In this document: piece by piece, positions 12,248-23,300 of the stretch
Position numbering within the stretch: position 1 is the first letter of the stretch
How the letters are laid out: each line of letters opens with the position of its first letter
From: Grifola frondosa
Taxonomy: Eukaryota; Basidiomycota; Agaricomycetes; Polyporales; Grifolaceae
Reading direction: 5' to 3'
Assembly: GCA_001683735.1 (NCBI GenBank)
Contig: LUGG01000013.1
Coordinates: forward strand, 1,364,001 to 1,428,000
DNA length: 64,000 nt
Program-made: the position numbers and the translations under genes
Notes under the pieces: model-generated
What the model saw: only the letters and a program-made list of their open reading frames with translations
Database searches by the model: none
What the model was told of the DNA's origin: nothing

Positions 12248-12867
12248 CTAGTGGCGGGCTCGTTTGGCGGGCCGCCCGTGTGCGGAGCTGGAGCGCGCGG
12301 ACTCCTCCTCACGAACCCTAAACCGACCCTCTGAATCTCCTTCATACCCAGCCTCATCGATGAGGGGATCTGTGAGTTCCGCATTGCCGCCCTCTGGCAA
12401 GATCTGCAAACCATTAGTGCACCAGTAAGACGATGAAATCAACACCTACATTGACGAATGTCGCAAACGCGGTGCCCACGGCGAATGCTACGAATCGGTC
12501 CCAATGTAGGGTGTCTGATGGATCGAGGCATCCGTGGTTCTTGAAGTCCTCTGAAAACTGCCGGGTGGTCTCGAAACGCCGGAGGATTTCGACAGCGTCG
12601 GCAATGACAATCTCGAATAGTATCACCATCTCCGTCGTCCGGCCATGTTTTCCAAAGAACCAGTCCCTGTATGGACCACTTCTATAATACTGTGAGCGAC
12701 TCATCGTATCGGAAATACAATGCATACTTGTGACGCAGGATGGCCTCTGCCGAGCACCGGACATGGGCCACAAAGCTCTCATCATCATCGAATTTGAACT
12801 GTTCACTATAGTTGGGACAGTCGAGGATCCTCATGACTGGCGAAGATGTGGTGTGGGCATTCAGCAA
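12248..12867 (-). CDS. Hypothetical protein, right member of the paralogous pair
   Basis: On the minus strand: exon 1 12867 (or ATG 12834) to 12728, exon 2 12681-12450, exon 3 12403-12248. Both introns are 46 bases (12682-12727 and 12404-12449) and interrupt the protein at the same places as in the paralogue at 10309: just before the G-P-Y-x-D-W-F motif, and just before I-L/V-P. Exon 3 encodes an acidic stretch and then a Ser/Arg-rich basic end (ARSSSAHGRPAKRARH). The protein is about 175 residues. There is no recognised domain, membrane segment or signal peptide. The conserved exon structure is good evidence that both are or were real genes. Confidence 0.7.
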
Positions 12868-13481
12868 TCATAGCAGAGTTTATAAGCCATCCCGGCTACG
12901 TCTTCCGATGGATCGGCATGTGTACCCGAAGAATGCTCACACGGATAGGTTTAGAAGTGTCCGGAACGAGGATCAGATGTTCAAAATAAATTGACCAACA
13001 ATGATAACGCAGACCACGTTCCCCATGAGGATATCCTTTGTGATAGCTTCTGTTCTAGAACACTATCTGTTCTGATGTCACCTGCTAGAAAGACTTTGCG
13101 GAATAGTGCAAATTCGGCAAATTCTCATCCCAAAGATGCATCCTCCACAATTGATTCCATAATTCCGATTCCCAAAGAATCGGATTATGATACGATAAAC
13201 GCAACAGCCAGATCACATGGGTTTTGTTGTTATGCGCTTTTTACGCTTACTTGGGCGTTGTGAAACACAACGGTGTGTCACATGACAAAGAAAAGAGGGT
13301 GGCGCTTTGGTGAGATTAGACTCATACCATATGCTCACGAACGGGAGGTGTGCATCCATCGGTATGTGATTCATTGTTGAGGTTCAAAAGGTGTTCGTTG
13401 AAGACACATGCAGAATATTTTACACCTCGTTGCTTTGATTGACGAGAACGTTATGGCTTTCACTCGTAGTGCACATGATAC
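12868..13481. other. No supported gene
   Basis: Short ORFs only. It includes a small imperfect hairpin around 13160-13190 (ATTCCGATTCCC ... GAATCGGAT). CpG frequency drops noticeably past about 13.4 kb, marking the edge of the transposon compartment. Confidence 0.4.
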
Positions 13482-13761
13482 TTCAACATGTCACGGGTCA
13501 CAGGGCCTTGATTTGGTCGAATTTTTGGCGTCGGTCACAGGTCACATTGCTAGCTTGTCGAATCAAATTTTCGTCTCAAAAAGTGCAAAAATTTTCGGTG
13601 GCTCCTGTGGAGCCAATTGCCTTATTTCTGACTGTATTTTTGCGAAAATTTGTGGAAATATTTCCGCTGGTCACATGGCACGGACCAACTTGTCGAATCG
13701 GTCAACCATTTCAGCGATGTCACACGTCACAAGGCCTGTCGAATTGATGGAAATGGTACAG
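13482..13761. mobile_element. TA-target MITE (family 2), 5'-truncated copy
   Basis: This matches, in reverse orientation, the element at 16146-16441 over nearly its whole length (translated shadow ORFs of the two share VTGHRALIWSNFW). The right end GGAAATGGTACAG is intact and followed by TA at 13762-13763. About 20 bases of the left end are missing. It is non-coding. Confidence 0.8.
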
Positions 13762-13762
13762 T

Positions 13763-15928
13763 ATGGTGCGCTGTGGTACTCCTATGTCTGCTTTACTGAT
13801 TGGACTCACTTGTTTCATTTTGCAGTGTATCGACCTTGTGTTGTATAGAAGTACGTTGCCTGTGGAGCAAACATTTATCAGTGAGGCGGACTGTGTGTCT
13901 GACCGTGTGCGTGAGCCCCTGAACGTAATTGGGGGAGGACGGTCGAATGTTCAGGTGACTTTCGACGGTGGTGAATTGAAGGAGTGCATTGTTGTTGCAG
14001 GCATGTTGCCGATTGGGTGCAGTTACAGCAGTTTTTATTGGGTATGTGATCGACCCATCAGAATGCTTGGTTGAGTTTGACCTCATAATATTGGATGTTG
14101 ATATTCCGTTGCTTTTGAGACATTTGACGGTGCGAGAAATGACAGAAATCAGTCATTATCATCGGATATCAGTACCGTTTCAATCAAGATCAGCATTGGA
14201 CAAATCACAGGCACTTGTGGCGCATAAATGTAATGTAGATTGTCATCGACACTACAGTCTTTTCCGGATCATAAGACATAGGGAAGATAAGTGTGGTGGG
14301 CTACCGAAGAACACCCCCCCATTTCCCCCTTTGCTGGTGAGTGACAGAGATCGATTATCATTTGTGTCATCGTGGTGTGATGCATTTAAACATGAGGATG
14401 TTGGAGAGATGCCTTGTGGAGTATGTGGCCATTTGACGGAGGTCAAAAACGTCAAGGTAGTATGCATGAAAGACATTCATTCAGCAAAATCTCAATTTAA
14501 CTTATCATACTTTTTGTCTCTTAATTGCTCTTAAATGCACTTATAAAAACCCTTATGAGATCTGTTTTATCTCTTAATTGCTCTTTTTGTTCTTAATTCA
14601 GAAGAAAAAGAGATATAAGACCTAAAAAGTAAGTTCATAAGGGTTAGTTTGAGAGAACAAAGTATGATAAGTCAAATTGAGATTTGGCTGATGTTGACTT
14701 ACGTAGTTTGGAACGTCCCAGCGAAGGGGTCGCATGTGTTCAACAGCAGGATGGACACGTGTTTGCAGAGGTGGAAGGGCCAATACTTTATCAGCCCGTG
14801 GTGAAGGGCGAGGGTGGGGAAAGGACAGTGGATGTCTGTAAGATGTGTGCAAATGTTGTTCGAAGACATCAGCTTCCACGGGAGGCATTGGCAAATGGAC
14901 TGTGGGTGGGAGATGTGCCTATGCAGCTTCAGGTTGCAAATTTCTTGAAACAGATGTTGATGGCAAAAGTACGCCACAATTTCTTTGTGGCAAAAGTCAG
15001 TAAAGGGCAACATAAGCTGTGCACAATCACAATAATGTTTTCTCAGCCTGTCATGAAGGTGATAAATGTTCTTCCATCATGAGTGTTTGGCCGTGCTGTT
15101 TGTGGGTCCATGCCGGCCTACAGAACAGGATATGAAACGGACACCTTTCATTGTACGGCATAATGTTGTGTATGAGGGCTTACGCTGGCTACAATGCAAT
15201 CATCCAGACTATGCTGAAGTTGAGGTTTCAATAGACAATCTGCACTCCTATAGCGAAACAGAATCACCAGTGTGTTTGATTTATCGAAGAACAGATGGTA
15301 GCACACCTTCGGAGAGTCTAGCTGTTCACGACTTGGATGAGAAAAAAGGCACAGAAGCAGGGCCATGTTCTTTTTCAATGCATGCACTAACCAGTAGGGA
15401 GTTTGTGAATATGACTTACCAGCAAAAGATCGCGGCTGCGTTGAAGCACTTCGAATCGGGAGGAAAAGCATTGGCATATGGGCATGAGCCTCAGCCGGAA
15501 TCTATTTATCACAATCCATCGTTGTATCCGGGTGTGTTTCCATGGTTGTTTCTGTATGGGCGGGGGGCATTTGAGAACGGATGTATTCATATGAAGCTTG
15601 AGTGAATAATGCATGTCCAGCACCTGTTAATGTATGCAGATCGGAGGTTTCAGACCGACGAATGTTTTCCTTTTATTGCGTTCAATCACGAGCAAATATG
15701 TGCAAGTACTCACGGGGGTTATCTACTGACTTCACAATCGAATTTCCCCTCAGTGGTAGACAAGATTATGAACGTCAACAGGAATGCATTGGATGTATTG
15801 ATCGAAAGAGGAAAATCGGGTGAATACGTACGCTCTGTTAACAAAGACGAAAAAAAATGTTTCAAGCTTATGTTTGATCATTGATCATGTTGCAGGCCAT
15901 GTTCAAGGATCAGCAACCAGGCGAAAGT
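13763..15928 (+). pseudogene. Helitron helicase, N-terminal part (DUF6570 / Helitron_like_N), decayed
   Basis: Segments in order: a SAP-like or leader segment (about 13990-14260, HRISVPFQSRSALDKSQ); a Cys-rich DUF6570-like region on both sides of a MITE (CGVCG near 14420; ICKMCANVV and ALANGLWVGDVP at 14840-14930); and the start of the Helitron_like_N domain (15609-15920, HVQHLLMYADRRFQTDECF ... FNHEQICASTHGGYL). The gene is broken by the MITE at 14481-14691 and by frame changes near 15075, 15605 and 15885. It stops abruptly at 15928, at the edge of a hAT-like MITE, just after a DHVAGHVQGS motif. The Rep catalytic domain and helicase that should follow are absent here; a helicase C-terminus lies at 35.7 kb. 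Confidence 0.85.
14481..14691. mobile_element. Small MITE (family 1, copy 2) inside the Helitron gene
   Basis: Same internal order as the element at 1212-1420, including CTTATGAGATC, TTCATAAGGG and terminal repeats TCAGCAAAATCTCAATTTAACTTATCATAC / reverse with few mismatches. It separates two halves of the DUF6570-like region, so it inserted after the Helitron gene formed. Confidence 0.85.
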
Positions 15929-16583
15929 TAGTGTTGCTGCAGCTAAGTCAGGCCTAAATGATATATGACTCATAACTTGTGCAGTTTTTCAGATATCACA
16001 GTGATCTTACACTCCTTTTGTAGCTTATATAAAATGTTAGACCTTGTATTGATGGAGATATGGCCAAAACACCGATTGCAAAGTCCGACTTTGTAATCAG
16101 CTTTTTTTTATCAATGTAACTGAAATTGAAATACATTCAAGATTACTATACCATTTCCATCAATTCGACAGGCCTTGTGATGTGTGACATCGCCGAAATG
16201 GTTGACCGATTTGACAAGTTGGTCCGTGCTGTGTGACCAGCGGAAATATTTCGACAGATTTTCGCAAAAATACAGTCAGAATAAGGCAATTGGCTCCACA
16301 GGAGCCGCCGAAAATTTTTGCACTTTTTGAGACGAAAATTTGATTCGACAGCTAGCAATGTGACCTGTGACTGATGCCAAAAATTCGACCAAATCAAGGC
16401 CCTGTGACCTGTGACATGTTGAATTGATAGAAATGGTACAGTATTATGCAAATGGTGGTGTTACATTCAAATACATATACATCTTGGCTATTAATTTCAA
16501 TTAAGATCATGTCATTATCTGTAAAACTCACATCAGAATGTCTAAAAAGCTGAAACAGGTGTGACTAAGCCATGGCAACACTA
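15929..16583. mobile_element. hAT-like MITE (family 3) carrying a nested MITE; left boundary of the palindrome
   Basis: The ends are TAGTGTTGC ... GCAACACTA, as in the copies at 40425-40804, 43310-43690 and 57406-57786. A 296-bp TA-target MITE sits inside it (16146-16441); without it the element is about 357 bp. The 8 bases at its left (GCGAAAGT, Helitron sequence) and right (TCCCACCA, palindrome-arm sequence) do not match, unlike the two copies with perfect duplications. This suggests that the two flanks were brought together by a rearrangement through the MITE. Confidence 0.85.
16146..16441. mobile_element. TA-target MITE (family 2), complete, nested
   Basis: 296 bp with terminal inverted repeats CTATACCATTTCCATCAATT / AATTGATAGAAATGGTACAG and TA on both sides (16144-16145, 16442-16443). 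Removing it restores CAAGAT-TA-TTATGCAAATGG, matching the uninterrupted hAT-like MITE copies. TA duplication and no coding capacity suggest a Tc1/mariner-related non-autonomous element. Confidence 0.9.
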
Positions 16584-19508
16584 TCCCACCATCGGGCATG
16601 AAAGTCAACATATTGATGGTGAAACTGGCCAGAATGTGTTGTAAGGCTGTGACCAGTCCATTCATCTGTGCTACTACATGCACTTCAACTACAGGATGGT
16701 TTGCTGGTCATAGTAGAAAGTGGCTAAGAAGATTGGTGGGGAAACATTGAGCAAAAGGTGGACCAAAACCCATCAGTTTATGTGAAATTTATGGATTATA
16801 TCATATGATGAGGGAAGATCCCCATCCAGATACTTCCCACATGAGTGGAAAGTGCTGGATGCCCATAGAATCTCTGAAAAGACAATGAGAGTGAGCTTCC
16901 TCAATGTCTGCACTTTACCTCTTCATTCTAGGTGAGTGTGCTATTGTCTGACTGATGACCAGCCTGGACTGACAATATTTCTCTAGGTTTATTACATAGC
17001 TTGGGAGTGACATGAACCCTTCAGAAGGTATTAATTATCAGCTCAGGCCCTTACAGTTAAAACTGACTGCTCCATTCACCCAGTGAACCTCGGCAGCGGC
17101 CCCATCTTTTCCTTTGACCGTGCCGCTATTGGATCAGTCCGGCACTCTACTGCAGTAGCTGGGACATTTGTGAATGAAAACCAGCCACCCTTAGCAGAAA
17201 AATCTGGGGCTGCCAACCTATTCATTCTTCTCCCCCAGTGTCACAGGCAGATCGTTTAGCATTCGTTCAGGACCTGCAAAGGAACTCAACCTGTTTATTC
17301 TTGGATCCCCTCATCTCCATGGTGCTGGGGCACCTGAGGAGCCCAACCCTGTCCATGTGGGATCCCTCCTCCTTCACACACTGTGAATGGAGCTGAGCAA
17401 TGCAACAGTCCTGACCATCAACTGAGTGATGATATGCTATGGAGGAGTTGCACGGACTACAGTGAGCTGAATGTTGGGAAGGCTGCCCCAATTCTCAATG
17501 GGTTTTTCTGGTGCTTTCATCCGGGTCACATCTCATGATCCAACAGGAACCCGGCATGGTGGAGAGTCATTTGCTCTGGTTTGAGGACCAGCCCAGTGAA
17601 AAGTGCAATAGACCGGAGTATGTTTTTGACTGCATTCACATTCACAGGCAGATAATGGCCTGGACCTGGTCTGAGATGATTAGGTTATCCAGAGTGAAGG
17701 GGGAGACATGCAAACTTTGATGATGCATGATGAAATGTGCTGCAGTGAGTGCATTCAATGAAGTGGAGGCATTGATCACATGGAGGTCTAAGTGGAAGAG
17801 GAATTGCCAGATGGGGAAGAGCTGCATGATGAAGTGACTGAGTACTCTAACTGGCTGTATGCAGTTTCATACCAGGATACTCCATTGCCAGGGAACTAGT
17901 TAAATAGGTTTCTTGTTGGTTTACAGTGGGCCCTTGTCCTGTACAACATTTGTCACTAGTTTGTTGCAGTGCTGAGATGGTCCTTGCTGAGATCTAAATG
18001 TGCGGAGACAAGGCCCACCTGCATACACGTCCAGATCCATGTCCACCCAGATGGTGCAGGTCCAATGTGGGCATTTTGTTGGTGCTGGAGATGTTATCGG
18101 GCAATGTGTTCTGGGGTGCAGGTTGATTTTCAATGCAATGAGCTTATCAATGCTTTTGTTCGGTGACAGGCACGGGGGACTGTTGAGAGAACTATCAAGA
18201 GAATTTTATTGAACTCAGCTGACTTCGCCGGGTGAAATTGATGGTTACTACAGATCTGCACAGTCACTGGCTGGCTTGGCTTGCACTGGCCAGAAGCCTC
18301 CCAGCGCTGAGGCCCATGATTATCACTGCGGAGGGTATCGATGCTAATGAGCTGTTTTATTGCACATGTTGACATAGCTTATAAGGATTTTGTGGGTTGC
18401 AGACAATGAGAGAACTTTGAAATAACAGATCAAGTACTAGCTCCTAATCACAGATCCATGATGGTTTTGTCATTCGGGAGGGGGCAGATGCATCAACGTG
18501 CATCTGAAAGGTCGTTCGGCCCTTTCTGCTTGAGATGGGCCTGTGCCATCATGTGGACAATAGTGAAGCCACCTCAGTTCAGACCTGGGATGCACAGCAT
18601 TGCATGGGTCTGATTGGTGCCAAAGCAGCTGAGCTGTCTGTGACTAAGTTACACAGTCAGGATCCATGTCCTCCAACTACACATGTTCAAGATGGATGCA
18701 GTTAGTCCGATGAAACCCCACATGCTAACTCAGCCCATGCATTGGGTGTCTGTTCAGATGGTATGTCTGCACTGTGGCTAATTTGACCAACCTGTGAAGA
18801 CTGACTAAGTGCAGTTTTGGCCCAACTGCACCCATCCCTCCATGGTTTTGGGTTCATTTGGCCCATTTGTGGGCACTGACCCTGCTTTCACTCAGTCTAA
18901 CTGTGCTCAATTCAGTATGACTTTAGCCAGCTTGGCTGGCCTGAGGAGACTGACTGCTCACCCATTACCACTGATCCAGTTGGCTTCACTGTGTGCACTT
19001 ACTGTGAAGCCATTTGGCCCACTGTAAAAGCAAAGCTGCCAGCCCCTTCAGCCCAGCCACAGAAGCAGACCTATCATTGCTCTCTGCCCAACAGCAGAGA
19101 CTGACCATGGGTTATTTTAGCCCATCTGCATATGTTCACCATTCATCCAATTAGCCAATCTATGTGCACTATAGCCGGGAGAACTCCAGCCAGTCTGGAC
19201 CCATGGTGGAAACAAACAGAAATTTATTGGGCCAAACCATATACACAGACACTGCTTACTGGCATGTTTTCAGCCCAGACTTGAAACATGCTGATCAATG
19301 GTCACATTGCCATGTCTGAGTACCAATTCAATTTGGTGCATGACATTGCAGCACTGAAAAGTAGCCATTCTAACATTGCAGCTAGGACACTACTCCGAGG
19401 TATAACATCCACATCCTTCCAAGCACAGAAATTCAGCCAGAAATGAATTGGTTTTCAGAATCCATTCTAATAGTGGTCTGTCCTACAGATGCTTATTAGA
19501 TTGAAATC

Positions 19509-19910
19509 TCATAAATAAGCATTGTGACTTACTCCTGCTGTACACCTGCAGGGTGCATGTTCTGGCACCAAAGACTCAAGACAATGGATTAAATATTCAG
19601 AATCTCTGACATCAATCTTCTTACCTTCAACATGATTGAAAGAGACCACAGGATCTGTCATTAGTCCATGCAGATGTTTGTGAGTTTCTGGAGTCATGAA
19701 GTAGCTAGTCCATGTTGAAATAGTCTCATTAAGAAAGTAATCAATGTGACGATGGACTGTGTCCAGAGGTGGTGCATCGTAACCAGCCTCTTCATCAGAC
19801 AAGTCATAGAACTCAATGTGAGGCTTGCATCGCTTTTGCATCATGGGAGGGTAAGAGTGTGAAAAAGGACTGGGAGGCGAGTTAAACATCATACAAAGAA
19901 AGTGCATCAA
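19509..19910 (-). CDS. Hypothetical ORF in left arm (mirror of 32347-32682)
   Basis: 133 codons from an ATG at 19910. The protein-like part is HIEFYDLSDEEAGYDAPPLD followed by a helical segment with many His and Thr. The 3' end contains a good donor (GTAAGT, reading GA|GTAAGTC near 19530), so this is probably one exon of a longer gene. Family not recognised. The equivalent ORF in the right arm starts later because of a one-base difference in a run of C, just upstream of a second ATG. Confidence 0.4.
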   Translation of the reverse strand: MMHFLCMMFNSPPSPFSHSYPPMMQKRCKPHIEFYDLSDEEAGYDAPPLDTVHRHIDYFLNETISTWTSYFMTPETHKHLHGLMTDPVVSFNHVEGKKIDVRDSEYLIHCLESLVPEHAPCRCTAGVSHNAYL

Positions 19911-20339
19911 TGGTCTGCCTGTAAGGTTCCTAATTTATTAGTGAGTTAGGCAGACATTCAACGAGAAGGTTGGAGCTCACCGCAATGTTGAACCGACAAT
20001 CATGACATTTTGGCGATTCACACAGAATATGATATATTCTGTTTTTTAACAACCCGTTATGAATAGCAGCCCGACGAGTTTGAGAACAAGATCTACCTTT
20101 TGTAACATGAAAACAATCTGATGGTGTATTCTTCTAGATGAGGGTCAGCATTTGAAAAGGGTGCCACCTATCCCATCAGCTGTGAGCATATTCATTTAGC
20201 AATTCTGCATAAGAGGCAATATCAATATCATGTATTCTCCAATCACCACATATAGAACTTGATTCCTATGACAAACACTATCATGGGCCAAACACCATCT
20301 GAGAGAGGTCACTGCATCCATTCTGATATTGAAGTTTGA

Positions 20340-23300
20340 GTCAAATTAATAAATGTAGAATTTTTTTGATTTTTTTTAATGTTTGCAATGTGCCACATAT
20401 GAATGTTGTTCCTTCAATTTCTGTGACATTCTCAGTTTCTACTATTTTTCAAATATGTTTCCTTACATGTTACCTGTTGCTCATTTAGATGATTAATTTA
20501 CTAGGATAGTGTGAATTTCACCATATGATGAGTGCACCTTGGATCCTCCTGATCTTAATTTAGAAGGTCTGTTTTTTCATGCATGTTCGAAGCATAGACA
20601 GGTCATTTTTCTTTTAGATTCTTGCTTTATGTTTGGATTTAACTGTTTGGCCAGTAAACCACTACATGAGGATTACCATGAACGGAAAATGTTGTCATTT
20701 TCAAAATTATAGCCATTTGCATTCATTCAGATGTTCAAGTTTGAGTCAAATTACATTATTACTAGTCAGAACAAGATGTTAATGAATTTGTAAGGTTTGA
20801 AATTCTGATATAGATTATTTAAATTATGGAAAATTTTTTATATTTAATAAATGTAGGATTTTTTAATTATATGAATTCAAATCTGCTTGCCACTGTCCAA
20901 ATAGGTCTCCCGAAAACTCCCTCAAATGAACTCGTTTGAAGATCTATGGCCACTCAAAGTCATTTACTACCGGTTGTAACAAATTTCCCGATTTGAACAT
21001 AGACGCCCAGTAGGCACTGGGACGCATCATGTTGATCACCTGTAAGATCAGGTGACAGATGGAGGAACGAGTGTTATATCGATGACACGGATCAATAAGC
21101 AGATGAGTAAGGCAGAATTGTGGGATAGTGACCATACGTGCACAAATGGACTTTACTATTTAAGACTGATTTTGCTACCTGGAACGTCAGCTCGTTCAAC
21201 TTTATTGAACTTCACGCTTTCGTTACCAGCTTCCGCTTACCGAAATCGTTGACCGAATGCCATCACTGGATAGTAAGCCTACTAGTCACGGTCTTGGGCT
21301 CATTCATTACACCGGTATAATTACTGGTCTAAACACAGAAGTAGAGCACAACATCAATCACTGGATATAAGTTTCTATCATGCAGTTGGTTTGGCCTGGG
21401 GGTCGAGGGGGCGAACTGTCACAGTAATCATTGTAGGACGGGAATGATGATTAATGGATTTGTAAGGTTTAGATTTTTGATATAGATTATTTAAATTATG
21501 GGAATTTTTTTATATTTAATAAATGCAGGATTTTTTGATTTGTCTGACTGTCAAGAAAGCATATATGCCTGGAAGTAGTGTGTTAAGTATAGTCATTCCT
21601 ATAGTCATTTTTCTCATCGGGGTGTCAACTGTCTTGCAGAACCAAGTCAGTGTGTCAGGATGGACTAGTAAGTCTGGGCTGACTGCAAGTAGTTGGACAT
21701 CATGAGTACCACAATATTCACAGTCACCCTCTATGTGGCCATGCTCAACAAGTATGATCAATGATATTATTTTCTACATTCTGAATTTGGGCAAAAATGC
21801 ACTGTTTTCATGATTTCATCATTGGACAAACAGAAATATATTGTTGTGAAATTAACCTGGAGAACTTTGGAGGGAATGGGTTATATATCTGAATCAAGCA
21901 TGGGCTAGTGATACACTCTCATGCAGGAAACACTATGTACAGCAGATGACTTATAACAATAGCACTTATAATAGCATATTGGCTATGCTTTGGATATGCA
22001 TGATAAAATTAATCATCTGAATGAGCATCAAATAACATGTAAGAAAACATATTTGAAAAACAGTAGGGACTGAGAACATCGCAAAAATTGGAGGAACAAT
22101 GTTCATATGTGGCACATTGCAAACATTAAGAAAAATCAAAAAAATTCTGCATTTATTAATTTGACTGAAACTTGAACATCCGAATGGATGCAGATGGCTA
22201 TAATTTTTAAAATGAGAACATTTTTCATTTATGGTAATCCTCATGTAATGATTCACTGGTCAACCAGTCAGATCCGAACACAAAGCAAGGATCTAAAAGA
22301 AAAATGGCTATAGGAATGACTATGCTTAATATATTACATCTAAAGATATATTCTTGACAGTCAAATATCTTAAACATGAAAGAAAAAATTAAAAGAATTT
22401 CTGAATTTATTAAATTAAAAGAAATTTCCATAATTGATAAATTCATTAACATTCTGTCCTAAGTCTGTAAATGAGACCACAACACACAATGAATAGCATA
22501 TCGAGAGAAACAAAGTAAATATTGTGACAATTTACAAGACATTTTGAACATAAAAATGGTAAAACTAATATGACAAGAAACATCTGAAACCATGCTTCAA
22601 AACATCTGCTCTTTCTCTTTCTGTGGTTGTTTCACCATATTTGATATATTTTCATGCAGTAGATGAGCAAATACTGCACAATGTTTATCAAGACTGGTGG
22701 AAGGTGCACAAGCTTCTCTGGATTCACACTCATTAAAGCAAATATAGTGTCGAGAGTGAGTGGACTAGCAGTAGAAGATGAATCAATTTTTGAAAGAATT
22801 ATCTCATTATTGGGGCTTAATTGTGTCACAGAAGCAAGCCAGTGTGCTGTTATAAACTGAAAAGTTTAAACTGACTGCAAATTATCAGATATTGTGGGCA
22901 TTATGGTGTTCACAGTCAGTTTTTATGTGGCCATACTGGACAAGATATAACTCAGCAAAAAATCAAAACTTAAGCATAAAAAGGATAGTAGAAGCTTGAA
23001 GCATGCACTCTAATACAATTAAAAATGTAGACAACTTGTGTATTAGATTTTGAACAATCTGTTCTATTTGTTTTTAACTACCTCTTGATCAAAAAATCTT
23101 CTGACAAATGTGATCTCACTATGCTGATCACACTCTAGTATTAGTCTTTATTTTGCAAAATGTATAGTTTATTCCTTATTGAAGTTGTCAAAAATCATAG
23201 AGAACCTCAAGATTCTCATATTTGAAACTCCAAATCCATTAAAAAAATAGTTATGATCTGGTCTCATGCTTTGTGTCCAAATCTGATCAGTTACCAAGCT

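Larger units (their letters stand above)
10309..12867. repeat. Inverted gene duplication with diverged arms
   Basis: The two paralogues face each other tail to tail, and the similarity is not limited to coding sequence. The blocks 10905-10965 and 12247-12310, 11028-11110 and 12080-12150, and 11160-11235 and about 11960-12040 are recognisable as reverse complements with scattered changes. Similarity fades near 11270 and 11890. The axis is near 11590, so each arm is roughly 0.95-1.25 kb around an unmatched centre. The divergence shows that this is a much older inverted duplication than the one at 16.6-35.6 kb. Confidence 0.75.

Noticed and set aside
13439..13747. 102-codon plus-strand ORF with a partner at 16146-16451
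   Set aside because: Both are translations of copies of the TA-target MITE in opposite orientation; the similarity is at the DNA level and the element has inverted ends.
13482..16441. Treating the two inverted family 2 MITEs as terminal repeats of one 3-kb transposon around the Helitron gene
   Set aside because: The right copy sits inside a hAT-like MITE with its own TA duplication, so each is an independent insertion.
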